Shown here in pieces: positions 20,823 through 33,094 of a DNA stretch of 64,000 bases. The notes under the pieces are model-generated. The model had not been told where the DNA came from. It saw only the letters and a program-made list of their open reading frames with translations, and did not search any database. Positions within the stretch are counted from its first letter, which is position 1. Each line of letters begins with the position of its first letter. Source of the DNA: Choricystis sp. odSpoLacu1 (Eukaryota; Chlorophyta; Trebouxiophyceae); assembly GCA_958009055.1 (NCBI GenBank), contig OY253650.1, positions 310,001-374,000 on the forward strand, in the 5' to 3' direction. The translations under genes and the position numbers were made by a program.

Positions 20823-21587
20823 TCACCAAGCGCGCCGCTTGCAAGTCAGACAGATCCACCCCGTTACCGTCCCGCCGGCGTCAAGCACAGCGGCGCCGTT
20901 CTTCGCGTCGCCTCCGTTGGCGTTGGCGCGCGTCACACCGGCCGCCGACGTCACCGCCTTGCCACACTCGCGGCAGCAGGCGGTCGCGTCGCTCAGGTGG
21001 CGCAGCGCCAGGGCGTGCCCCGGGCACCCGTACGCTGTGTTGTGGTTGTGGCAGACGCCGACAACGCGGCGGTTGCCGTCGGGCTGTGTGTCCAGGCGCA
21101 GACCGATCCAACGCGCGCAAGGGTGCTTGGACGCCGAGATCCCCAGCGCCTCCCGCACGCGCTCGTCAGTTGTAGCGGTTTCGCAGTCATCAAATACGCC
21201 AAACCTGGGGCGTGATGGGTCGCCTGCACGTGGGGGCGCCGTGCCACGGCACACGCAGCGGCAGCGCCATCCGCCGGGCGTTGGTTTGCCCTCGACCGCG
21301 CCAACTGCGTGCCGTGCCTCGGAGGCGCTCCCAGCGGATTGACCAACCGTTGCTTGCTTGGCCGAGCGGAGCGGAAGGCGGTGGCCCGGACACGCCGCGT
21401 TGCCGCGGCCGCACACGCCGAGCACAGCGTCCGGGGGCTGGGCACCCGGCACCTGGCGCAGACCGATGTAGCGCGGAACCAACATGTTGTCACCACTGAC
21501 GTGAGCGTGTTCTAGGCCCAGCAGCGCGAGCATCAGGTTGTGCGTGAGCGCTTCGTCAATGGTGGTGAAGGACGCCCACGTGGCCAT
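20823..21587 (-). CDS. Cys-rich protein with an internal two-unit repeat, function unknown
   Basis: Single-exon reading frame of 254 residues from ATG 21587 (MATWASFTTIDEALTH) to TGA at 20823. Two similar units are visible. Unit one has RYIGLRQV...VLGVCGRGNAACPGHRLPLR; unit two has RWIGLRLD...VVGVCHNHNTAYGCPGHALALR. Each is preceded by a helical stretch with Thr, Asp and Glu. A CCRECGKAV pair and a terminal WICLTCK pair could bind zinc. No family recognised. The open frame continues upstream to 21896, but that part is CA-repeat and Pro-rich leader and unlike coding sequence. A further 3' exon is possible but none is evident. Confidence 0.6.
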   Translation of the reverse strand: MATWASFTTIDEALTHNLMLALLGLEHAHVSGDNMLVPRYIGLRQVPGAQPPDAVLGVCGRGNAACPGHRLPLRSAKQATVGQSAGSASEARHAVGAVEGKPTPGGWRCRCVCRGTAPPRAGDPSRPRFGVFDDCETATTDERVREALGISASKHPCARWIGLRLDTQPDGNRRVVGVCHNHNTAYGCPGHALALRHLSDATACCRECGKAVTSAAGVTRANANGGDAKNGAAVLDAGGTVTGWICLTCKRRAW

Positions 21588-21911
21588 CGCGGTGGATGTG
21601 GGGGGGGCGTGCGAGAGGATGAGCCAGGCTGGGTGGCAGCTGTGCGGGGTGGGCGGGGGCGGAAAAGCCTGGGGGCGGTGTCGAGAGACTGGAGGTGCAA
21701 AAACACGACGCGAGAACCGAGTGTGTGAGCGCCGACGGCGTTTTTTCGTTGTTTGCAAGTGTTTCCTCCTGAATAAAGTCTCTCCCTCCCTCAACACCCA
21801 CACGCACACACATACATTCTCTGTCTCTCTGTCACTCTTGTTTTTTTGGCACAAAAAAAAGGGGGAAGGACCCGGGCGCGGGAAACAGACACGCACACCC
21901 TCTCCCTCCCT
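21588..21911. other. Intergenic between two minus-strand genes
   Basis: Promoter and leader of the Cys-rich gene and 3' region of the MYST gene. CA/GT microsatellite-like sequence lies at about 21795-21815, and there are T-rich patches near 21741 and 21840. No gene is seen. Confidence 0.5.
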
Positions 21912-23904
<1,993 letters not shown>

Positions 23905-24016
23905 GTGGTGGTGGGTGGTGGGGAGAGAGAGGAAGGGAGGCCGTGCGCCTGCGCACGGTTTTGTTTTTCAGAAGTGAGTTTTGGTTTTTGTTCCTGACCC
24001 TTTACACCCTCTTCTC

Positions 24017-25090
24017 TCAGTCGTCCATCATCGCATCCAGCAGCGACATCGTCTTCCTGCGCGTCGTATCTGGCTCTTGTGCCGGCAGCTGGGGCGGCGG
24101 CGCCGGCGGCGGCGGCGGCGGTGGTGGTGCTGCGACCGCCGGTGGCGGTGGCGCCTGCGCCTGCGCCTGCCCACCGCCACCAACGCCCGCCGCCTCCGCC
24201 CGCGCCGCTGCCGCCGCGTCCAGCGCCGCCCTGGCCGTCGCGATCAGCACAGCATCAGCGTCTCGCCCCGCCAGCGCGCGCGTCGCGGCTGCCCGCTGCT
24301 CCGGCAGCCGCGCCAGCCGCGCCGACGGGGGCGGCACCGCCGACGGCGACGGCGCGCGTGGGGAGGCAGGAGGCGTGTCATCCTCAATGAGGATGGGGTC
24401 GGAGGGCGCGACGCGAGGGCGGGCGGCGGGTGGCGGCTGCGCGAGCGACGCGGGCGGCTCGCGCTTCACGCCACGCGCGGGCGGAGGCGGCGCGGGCGGA
24501 GGCGGCGCGGGCGGAGGCCCTGCCCGCTGTCCGCGGGAGCGAGCCAGACGGGCGCGTGCTGCTGCCCTGGATGCATCGCTGGGGCCGTCCACGGCTGCGG
24601 GTGGCGGCCGGGGTGGTGCCGCCGCTGCCACCGGCCGCGGCGGCGGCGGCGGCGCAGCCACGCCCGCCGCGGCTCGCCGGTCGGCAGCGGCAGCCGCCAT
24701 GGCAGCCCGCCCGCCCCCCGTCTGCAGCTCGGCTACGCGGTACAACATCAGCGCCAGCGTGTGCTTGCACAGTCTGGAGGGGTGGGAGGGGGCGGCCCCA
24801 TTCTCACGCGGCGCCGTCGCGTAAGGGCATGTGCACTCACTCTCCCCCGTCGCCACGTCCACGCGCACGGCGTACGTCACGCCCTCGCTTCTGCCGCCGC
24901 AGGTGGCGGTGATGGTGGAGCCGGCGACCACGATTTGTGTCAACCGGTCCACGCACTCGCCCCGCGCGCGCCCCACTAGCCGCTTGCCGCGTGAGTCTTT
25001 GCCTTCGGCCGCCACCGCCAGGTCAGTCACGTCACTCTCGGTGGTCAGGCGGGAGGAGGAGGCCAGGGCGGCGAGGGTGGCGCGGTCCAT
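24017..25090 (-). CDS. SWIM zinc-finger protein with Ala/Pro-rich tail
   Basis: Single exon, 357 residues, starting at ATG 25090 (MDRATLAALASSSRL); earlier in-frame codons are non-ATG. Residues about 30-130 hold the recognisable part: KRLVGRARGECVDRL, a beta-rich VRVDVATGES stretch and a SWIM-type site CTCPYA...SRLCKHTLALMLYR (CxC...CxH), which binds zinc and nucleic acid or protein. The remaining two-thirds is low-complexity Ala/Pro/Arg with a short acidic motif PILIEDDTPPASP that looks like a SUMO-interaction sequence. It ends KTMSLLDAMMDD. This resembles single-SWIM proteins of plants and fungi; role unknown. Confidence 0.78.
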   Translation of the reverse strand: MDRATLAALASSSRLTTESDVTDLAVAAEGKDSRGKRLVGRARGECVDRLTQIVVAGSTITATCGGRSEGVTYAVRVDVATGESECTCPYATAPRENGAAPSHPSRLCKHTLALMLYRVAELQTGGGRAAMAAAAADRRAAAGVAAPPPPPRPVAAAAPPRPPPAAVDGPSDASRAAARARLARSRGQRAGPPPAPPPPAPPPPARGVKREPPASLAQPPPAARPRVAPSDPILIEDDTPPASPRAPSPSAVPPPSARLARLPEQRAAATRALAGRDADAVLIATARAALDAAAAARAEAAGVGGGGQAQAQAPPPPAVAAPPPPPPPPAPPPQLPAQEPDTTRRKTMSLLDAMMDD

Positions 25091-25332
25091 TGGGGTGGGT
25101 GAATGGATGGAGGGGGGGGGCGCAGCCGTGCCGCCTGGCAACAGCCCCGCACTGCTCAGAGTGTGGGTGTGTGAGAGGCTTGGGAGAAGGGTGAGTGGGG
25201 CGAGAGAGTGCGCCGGTTTTCACCGCCAGGTCGGGCGTGAAAAAAAGAAAAAACGAACTCTGCCCAACGTTAAAACTTCGACTCTTCACCTCTCTTTTCA
25301 CAGCCCCACAAACAGTGCCCCTCCTCTTCTGC

Positions 25333-26485
25333 TCACAGCCCCGCAAACAACGTTTGCTCCGCCTTAGTCAACGCTTCCCCCGCGTCCAGTGGGGGCAGGA
25401 CGCTGTAGTCGTCAAAGTTGAGGGCGGCCGACGCGTCGACGCCCCTGCTGCCGCCCTCCTTGCCACCACCCTCCTTGCCCTTGGCCTTGCGGGGCACGAT
25501 GGGCGCCTCCCCCCGCCGCGCACACACAGCCCCCCAGTCCACCCCCCGAAACCAGGGGTGGGCCCGCACGTCGGCCGCGCCGCCCGCGACGCACCCGAGG
25601 CGCCGCGACAGGTCGGCCGTCAGCAGGCGGGTGACGAGGTCCCGAGCGGACGCCGAAAAGTGGGCGGGAACTGTGAAGGACCCATCCACAATCTTGCGGT
25701 AGGTCTCCCCCGTGTCGGCATCGTAGAAGGGGGGGTAGCCGGACAAAATTTCATACACCAGCACGCCAAACGACCACCAGTCCGCACCGCGGCCGTGCCC
25801 CGTGTTGAGGACGACTTCGGGGGCGATATAGTCGGGGGTGCCGCAGAGGGTGTAGGTGCGGCCGCCGCGGGGCAGGACCTGTTGAGTGGGGGTGGGTGAA
25901 AAAATGCGCGCTTTGATCTCCCATCACCAACACACACACACACAAACAAACACACACACACACACATACACCTTGGCAAAGCCCATGTCGGCCACCTTGA
26001 TGTGGCCGTCCGCGTCCAGCAGCCGGTTTTCGGGCTGGTGGTGTGTGTGAGGTTTTGGGGTGGGTTGACGGTCCTCCCCACACACACCATCCCTCTCCCT
26101 CCCTCCTCTTCATCCCTCACCTTCAAATCACGGTACACAATGCCCTTGCCATGCATAGCGTCCAGCGCGACCGCCACCTCGGCCGCGTAGAAGCGGGCGG
26201 CGGGCTCGGGCAGCCGCCCGCGCGCGCGCAGGTGGCGAAAGAACTCACCCCCCGGCGCATACTCCAGCACCAGGTACACAAACGCGTCATCTTGGAAGTG
26301 GGCCAGCAGGCGGATGAAGGCCGGGGAGGAGGTACCCAGGGCGGCCAGGACGGCCGCCTCTGACTGGACGTGGGACGCTTGGCCTGTGCGCACCAAGTGA
26401 GCCTTCGACAGCGCTTTGACGGCGGCCAGGCGGCCGGTGGCGGCGTGACGGGCCAGGGTGACGCGGCCAAAGGAGCCGTGGCCTG

Positions 26486-26518
<33 letters not shown>

Positions 26519-26797
26519 TGAAGAGAGAGAGACTGCTGGCCTCCCCTCGCGTGCGCTCTTCGAAGAGCGACCTCTCCTCTCCCCCACCCACCCCCCACGC
26601 AAACCTCCTCTCCCTTCCTCTCTCTCACCCAGCACCGGCCCAAACACAAACGAGGCCAGCGTCGCCCCCGCCAACGCCACATCGTCCGCGTCGGCGGCGG
26701 CGCCTGCAGCGGCGGCGGCCGCGGCGGCCGCGGCCGCGCCTTTTTTGGCTTTGGCCGCCGCGCGGCGCGCGGTGACGGCGGGGGGGAGCAGGGGCAT
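25333..26797 (-). CDS. AGC protein kinase, PKA/PKG-catalytic-like
   Basis: Minus-strand exons 26797-26629, 26482-26121, 26034-25972 and 25878-25333 give 379 residues. After an Ala-rich head come the glycine loop GHGSFGRV, the VAIK-type lysine in AAVKALSKAHLVRTG, EYAPGGEFFRHLRARG, the catalytic loop YRDLKPENRLLD, the metal loop ADMGFAK (normally DFG), the activation loop GGRTYTLCGTPDYIAPEVV with the phosphorylatable Thr, and DWWSFGVLVYEILSGYPPF. The C-tail NFDDYSVLPPL carries the FDDY element of the PKA family. All other catalytic residues are intact, so activity is expected. The first intron (26483-26628) contains a run of 17 C (coding strand) near its acceptor. Head-to-head with the CDKAL1 gene. 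Confidence 0.93.
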
Positions 26798-27022
26798 AAC
26801 AAACAGAAAAACAGAAATGAAACGAGGGTGTGTGTGTGGCCCAGGGGATCGCGCGGTGGGCGGATGCACACAACGCGGGTGGTGTGGGCGGGCGGGAGAG
26901 AAAAGAGAGAGAAAAAACAAAGCCGACCACACTCGACCGACGGCTCGCGTCAATCTGACGGTTGCGGGGTTGGTCGCCGCCCCCCGCGTCCACGCTAGCC
27001 TCCCCTCCTCCTCCTCCTCACC

Positions 27023-28887
27023 ATGGCCGACGTCGAAGACTTCTCCCCCGACCCCCCTCCAACCGTCCCCCCCCGCCGCGCCGCCGTCCACCCGCGCCCG
27101 CACGACCACGCCCTCCGAGCGCCCTCCCCCACCCGCGCCGACGCGTCCGGCCTGGGCGAAGGGCCCGTGGGAGGCCGCGTCTGGGTGAAAGCCTATGGTT
27201 GTGCCCACTCGGTGGCGGATGGAGAGGCGATGGCGGGCGTGCTGGCGGCGGCGGGGTTTGACTTGATCACCGCCGACGCCGACGCCGACTCAGCACACGC
27301 CTGGGTGCTCAACTCGTGCACCGTCAAGACGCCGTCCCAGCATGGCATTGGGAAGGCGAGTGTGGGAGGGAGGGAGAGAGTGTGGGGGAGTAAGAGCGGG
27401 GGTGGGGTAGAACGGAAAAAAACACACCGCCCAAGCCCACGCACTCACCACTCATCCTCCCCCTCATTTTTCATCTCCCACCTCAGATGGTCGCCGAAGC
27501 CCAAGCCGCCGGCAAAGCCGTCATCGTGGCCGGCTGCGTCCCCTCGGGCGACAAAACCGCCCCAGAGCTGTCAGGTGCTTCCCTCATCGGCGTCAACCAC
27601 GTCGACCGCGTGGCCGAAGTCGTGGCCCATGCCCTGCGAGGTCACACGGTGTCGCTGCTGGGGCGGGGAGACCTGCCGTCCCTCGACCTGCCGCGCGTGC
27701 GCAAGAACGCCCACATCGACATCATCCCGATTTCACAGGGCTGCCTGGGCGCCTGCACCTACTGCAAAACGGTGCACGCGCGCGGCCGCCTGGTCTCCTA
27801 CCCGCCCGCCGCCATCGTGTCCCGGGTGCGGGACGCGGTGGCGGATGCGCGGGTGAGGGAGGTGTGGTTCTCATCTGAAGATGTCGCTGCCTACGGACGA
27901 GACATCCACACGTCCCTCGCCGCCCTCGTTGCCGCCGTCCTGCCTGAACTGCCGCCCGATGGCACCACCATGCTGCGCCTGGGCATGGGCAACCCACCCT
28001 ACTTTTTGGACTCGTTGCCCGCGCTCACGGCTGCGCTGCGCGACCCGCGCGTGTTCTCCTTTCTGCACGTGCCCGTTCAATCCGGTTCAGACGCCGTGCT
28101 GATCGCCATGAAGCGGGAGTACACGGTGGCTGAGTATGAGGCGGTGGCGACGGCTGTGGCGGATGCAGGCGCCACGCTGGCGACGGACGTGATCTGTGGC
28201 TTCCCCGGCGAAACCGACTCCGACCACGCGGCCACGCTCGCCCTCCTCCACCGCGTCCCGCCGCGCGCGCTCAACATCTCGAGGTTTCACGCGAGGCCGG
28301 GGACAGCTGCCGCCCGCCTGCCCCAGTTGAGGGGGCCGGTGGTGGCGCAGCGGTCGCGCGAGGTGACGGCCGCGGGGCTGGCCCACAGCGACGCGTGGCG
28401 CCACCTGGTTGGCACCCGGGTGCGCGCCTGCGTCGTGGATGTCTCCGCGGATGGTGTCTCCCTGGTCGCCCACACCAAGGACTACGCCCAGCTGCTGCTG
28501 TCGCCGCAGGATGGTGTGCGACTGGGCGACGTCGTGCTGGCCGATGTCACCGAGTGTGGGAGGTGGCACGTGCGGGGGGGCGTGGTGGAGATTCTGTTCA
28601 GACCGCCGGATGCAGAGGAAGCTGATAACGATCGTGGTGGCGTCGTGCTGCCGCGCGCGCGCCCGCCCTCGGCAGCGCGGGCGCCGGGCACGCCCGACCG
28701 CCTACCGCCTGCGGCCGCGCGCCCGGCCAGCGCTGCTGCGCCGGCAGACGGCGCAGGAAGTGTTGTCGCTCTGGCTGCAGCATCAACAACCGCCGCACAT
28801 CGAGCCGCCCTGGCTTACGCGGTGGCGGCGGCGGTGGTGGCTGTGGCGGCTATTGGGTTGGTTGTTTTGCGAGTGGCGTTTGTTTGA
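27023..28887 (+). CDS. CDKAL1: tRNA-t6A37 methylthiotransferase, CDKAL1 type
   Basis: Radical-SAM enzyme adding a methylthio group to t6A37 of tRNA(Lys). Exons 27023-27355 and 27487-28887 give 577 residues. The N-terminal MTTase domain holds three Cys (KAYGCAHSVADGE, LNSCTVKTPS, VAGCVPSGD). The radical-SAM cluster motif is QGCLGACTYCKT, followed by FLHVPVQSGSDAVL, DVICGFPGETD and a TRAM-like domain (GTRVRACVVDV...GDVVLADV). A Pro/Ala-rich linker precedes a C-terminal hydrophobic helix, VAAAVVAVAAIGLVVLRVAF, typical of ER-tail-anchored CDKAL1. The intron appears to use a GC donor (AAG/GCGAGT). Confidence 0.95.
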
Positions 28888-29173
28888 AAGCGCGACACCC
28901 GAGGCGAAAACCACACTTCTGTTTTTTCCTTTCTCTCTCTCCTCCCCGTCCCCCGCGCGCCGCGTCCCCGTCCCCCCGCACGGCGTCGCACACAAGCCCA
29001 GATCGCGTGCACACTGTCCATCGCTCCATCGCCGAGCGAGCGGCGACTGATTGTTTTTCCGTCTGTCTGTCGCCCGACAACACTCCCATTGGCCAAACAG
29101 GCGCACACTGCCCGCCCGCCACACACACGCACACATACCCCACTGCCGCACGCTGCACCCACCCACAATCACG

Positions 29174-31302
29174 ATGCAGATGTCTCCATCCATCGCCGAG
29201 GTGAGAGAGGGAGCAGGGGGCGGGATGCAGGCGGGACCAAGTCCCGCGCACACACGCCCGGTGTTCCACGCATTTTCCCCCACAAACACAGGTCGTCGAC
29301 ATCGTGCCCGGCCGCTTCCGCCTGGCCGCTGTTGCTGATGAGGCTGCCTTCATGGCCTCTCAGTTTGCGCGGGAGCACGTGGTGTACAGCATCGACGAAG
29401 AGCTGGTGAGTGGGGAGCGAGGGTGGCTTGTTTTTCGTTTTTCTCCCATCAGACCTCGAGCGCGGCGCGCTCACGCCCGCCCCCCGCCCTCCCCACCCAC
29501 AACCATCCCCCCAGCTCTACGAACCATTCTACGCCGACTTTGGTCCCCTCAACCTGGGCAAAACGTACCGCTTCTGTGCGCGCACGGCTGAACTGCTGGA
29601 GGTGAGAAGAGTTGAGGGAAAATTGGAGGGCCTGAGAGAGGAAATTGTTTAGAGGTCGCGTTGCCCCCCCCCCGCAGTCACCCGCCACCCTCCTTCTGGG
29701 CGTACCTCCTGCCTAGTTTGGTGGTGAAGTCATTCATGCGTTGTTGTGAGTGCACGGTCGCCCATTTCGAGGCCGCAGGCGCGCACGCATGGCGACCGCA
29801 CGGCGACGCGCGGGGCGTGGAGGGTTTTTTGTTTGCGCCGGAGCAGCCACCGGCTCACACACGCCACCCCCACCGCGCGTCGACGGCGGTCGATGGGAAG
29901 CAACACATTAGCACCACGTGCTGCCAGGGAGCGGCGGACGGGAGGAGAGTGAGGCAGCAGTCCCCCAGCGGTCGCCCCCAATTTGCGCGAAGCCCCGTTG
30001 GTCGCTCTCTCGCTCACAAAACCCTTCCCTGCCCACACACACCACACTACTCAGCTCGCCTCCACCCGCGACCAACCCCTCTGCCTCGTCGCCGGCCCCC
30101 ACCCCAACCAGCACGCCAACGCGGCCGTGCTGGCGGGCCTGTTTGCCATCCAAGTGCTGGGCCGCACCGCCGCTGCCGCCTACGCCCCGCTCGCCCGCCT
30201 CGAGCCCTTTGTACCCTTCCGCGACGCCTCCTCGGGACCCTCCACCTTCCACCTCACCGTCCGCCACGTCCTGGACGGCGTGCACCGCGCCCGCACTGCC
30301 GGCCTGATGGACGACTGGGGGTCCCCTCACTCGTCCTTTGACGTGGGGGAGTACGACCACTATGAAGCCGTCGAACATGGCGACCTCTCCTGGATCGTCC
30401 GGGGCAAGCTCCTCGCCTTCTCCGGCCCCCAGCCCGCCCCCCGCATCCTGTACGGCTACCGCGCCCACGTCCCCGAAGACTATGTCCCCTACTTCAAGGC
30501 GAAAGGGGTGACCGCTGTCGTGCGGCTCAACCGCCCTCTGTATGACGGTTCGCGGTTTTCGTCCGCGGGGTTCGCCGTGCACGAACTCTACTTTCCCGAC
30601 GGCACGTGCCCCCCCGACCCCCTGCTCGCCCGCTTCCTGGCCCTGGCGGAAGCCGAGCCGGGAGCCCTGGCCATCCACTGCAAGGCGGGGCTGGGGCGGA
30701 CGGGCGTGCTCATATGTTCGTACCTGATTAAACATTACGGGTTTTCCGCTGAAGAAGCGATCGGCTACATCAGAGTCGTGCGCCCCGGCTCCGTCATCGG
30801 GCTGCAGCAGAACTACCTGCTGGCTGCTGCGCCCGCGCTGACTGCGGCGGGGGTGGCCCACCGGGCGGCGGTGGCGGCGGGCAAGGCGAGCGCGCCTGCG
30901 ACTGTGCCGTCGCGCACGGTGCACCTCGTCGCCTCGGCGGCCGGCGGCTCGGTCGAGCGCGCCCCCCCGCCCCCCGTGGGGCCTGCAACCGCCCCCGCGT
31001 CGCCTGCCCCAGCCCCGCCAACGCCCGCCAAGCCGGCGTCCCGCATTGCCACCCTGGTCAAGGGCGTTGCGGCGGGGCTGCGCGGCTCGTCGTCGGCGTC
31101 GCTGCCGTCCCTCATGACCGCCACCCCTGCCCCCAAAGCCTCCGGCGTGGCCCGCGTGCTGGCCCCCAACGGCCAACCCCGCAAAGTTCCGGCCGCCCTG
31201 GTGGCGGCGGGCGCGCTGGACGAGTTGGCGGGCGACGAGGAGCCGCCGACGGCGGTCGGGGGGTCGCGCGCGGCGTGGACGATTGGGTCGGGCGCCCGCT
31301 GA
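29174..31302 (+). CDS. CDC14: Dual-specificity phosphatase CDC14
   Basis: Proline-directed Ser/Thr/Tyr phosphatase of mitotic exit and, in algae, of basal-body biology. Exons 29174-29200, 29292-29405, 29515-29601 and 30055-31302 give 491 residues. The N-terminal domain includes VVDIVPGRFRLA and DFGPLNLGKTYRFC; the catalytic domain has YVPYFKAKGVTAVVRLN, the P-loop HCKAGLGRTG with Cys and Arg, and IRVVRPGSVIGLQQNYL. All match CDC14. The tail is Ala/Pro/Ser-rich and probably disordered. Intron 3 is unusually long (453 bp) and shows no ORF or known element. Confidence 0.95.
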
Positions 31303-31579
31303 AAGGGAGGAGAGAGCGTGACAACAAAATGAGTGTGTGTACTTTTTTTGGTGTGTGTGTGTTTTTCCCTCCACTGGCTTTTGCCCCGAGCCGAAAAAAG
31401 GGACCCTTACTTTTTTGCTCTGGTGGCCAACGCACAGTCGGCGTGCATGAACGTGACCCTTCCAAACATTTTTCCTTGCGTTTTTTGAACAAAGCTGCCT
31501 TTTTTGGGGTGGGGGGCGGCGCACGGGGTTGGAGAGACTTGTTTTTCTGTGTCGAAACGAAAAACGGACAACAAACAAA

Positions 31580-32954
31580 TCAAGCAACAGCAGCCTGCCT
31601 AGTCTCCCTAGCCTCCCTCCCCTCCACTCTCACCTCTGCCAGCCGCCCCCGGCTGCCGGGCAGCGGGGCCAGCACGACCCCCCCCCCCCGTCGCCGCGCC
31701 GCGCAGGGTGCCACCGGACAGCGCGGCCGCCAGCGCGGCCACCCCGCTGCCGCGCGGCTGCTGCCCAGTCGCCGCCGTCACCACCGCGGTCAACACGCGT
31801 GTGACTACGTTGGGGGAGGCGAAAGCCAGGGCGGCGACATCGAGGGTGGCGCCACGGAGGGCGGAGGATAGAAGATCAACAGCGGCCGCCTCCCCCGCTG
31901 CGCGCGCGGCTGCCGCCACCGCGGTCACGCGGGCCACGTCGGCCGCGATGGGGGACCGGTGCAGCCGCCAAATCGGGCCCGCGCCCCGTCCCCCCACGGC
32001 GGCGGCGGCGGGGGGGCCTCCGAGCGTGGCGCGCAGACCGTTGCGCGGCGTCGCGTCAGGCGCCGCGTTGGACGGGTCGGCCAGCCAGGGCAGGCGCCTG
32101 CGCGCGCACAACTCCAACAGGGCGGCTTTGGGCACGGCCAGCAGGGGGCGCAGGAGGAGCAGGGGGGGGGGGCAGGGGGGAGGAAACGTCGGGCCACCAC
32201 CACGCGCGCTCGCGCACGCCGCCCAGGCCGTCCACCCCCGACGCGCGCAGCAGGCGAAGCAGCGCGGTCTCTGTGTTGTCGTCGGCATGGTGGCCGGTCA
32301 GCAGGGCGGCCGCGCCCGCGGCGCACGCCGCGCGCGCGAGCGCCGCGGCGCGCGCGTCTCGTGCCGCCGCCTGCACAGCGCCCCCGCGCGGCGGGCCGCT
32401 GGCCCCCCACTCCAACGCCAGCGTGGTGGCGTCGCAGCCCAAGCTGACGCACACGCCGGCTGCACGGGCGGCGTCGGACGGGGAGGTGGGGCGCAGACCG
32501 TGGTCGATCGTGAGAGCCAAAGGGCAAAGTGTTTTCGCACCCACCGGCCTCTGCGGCGGCTCCCACGCCCTCCCCTGCAGCGCGGCGGCTGCGACGCCGA
32601 CCAGGGGGGGGGGCGTGGTGCCGCCATAGGGGAGGGAGAGGGGCGGGACGACGGCCAGCGCGGCTGCGACGGCGGGCGGGGGCGCGACTGAGGAGAGAGG
32701 GTCGAGGCATTGAGTGAGACGCCTGCCCCAGCCCGCCTCCCTCCCTCCTCCTCTCCCCTTCACCACCCACCATCCCCGCACTCACCACTGCCCGACCACC
32801 ACGCCGCCAGCTGGGCCAGGGCCACGCTGTCGGCGCCGCCCGAGACTGCCAGTGCCAGCCGGTCGCGCCCCGGGTGCAGCCCCGCCGCCGAAAGGGACCG
32901 GGCAAAAGCGGCCGCCAGGTGGAGGGCTGTGGCGGCGCCCGCCGGGCGGCGCAT
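31580..32954 (-). CDS. tilS: tRNA(Ile)-lysidine synthase (TilS-like), coding frame broken
   Basis: Modifies C34 of organellar tRNA(Ile) to lysidine so that it reads AUA. Minus-strand exon 1 is 32954-32786; exon 2 runs 32687-31580. The PP-loop is ALAVSGGADSVALAQL, followed by LALTIDHGLR and LTGHHADDNTETALLRLL. The coding frame then shifts at ten G (32162-32171) into LLAVPKAALLELCARR and LPWLADPSNAAPD, then TPRNGLRATL. It shifts again in a run of 13 C (31678-31690) into VVLAPLPGSRGRLAEV and a short tail. One base removed from each run gives about 424 residues. TilS is bacterial in origin; nuclear-encoded plant relatives (such as RASPBERRY3) serve plastids. The short N-terminus gives weak targeting evidence. 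Confidence 0.82.
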
Positions 32955-33094
32955 GATGGGGGAGAGAGGGGTGTTGGAGAAGGGAAATATCAAAACAAAC
33001 TGTGCTCGGTTAAAAGAAAGAACAGGATGTTAAAACACACACAGTTCACGGAGGGCCGATCAATCGCTCCACCACGCACACACACCCTCTCTCT

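Noticed and set aside
20682..20859. Extension of the small orphan protein through a poly-Phe stretch
   Set aside because: The Phe run is a translated A22/T22 homopolymer and a better in-phase two-exon model exists starting at 20681.
21588..21896. N-terminal extension of the Cys-rich repeat protein upstream of 21587
   Set aside because: The extension is CA-repeat, poly-Lys/Arg and Pro sequence typical of leaders here, without resemblance to the repeat units.
29908..31587. Long minus-strand ORF of 559 codons over CDC14
   Set aside because: It is a shadow of the CDC14 gene in GC-rich DNA; the opposite strand carries a full, motif-rich phosphatase.
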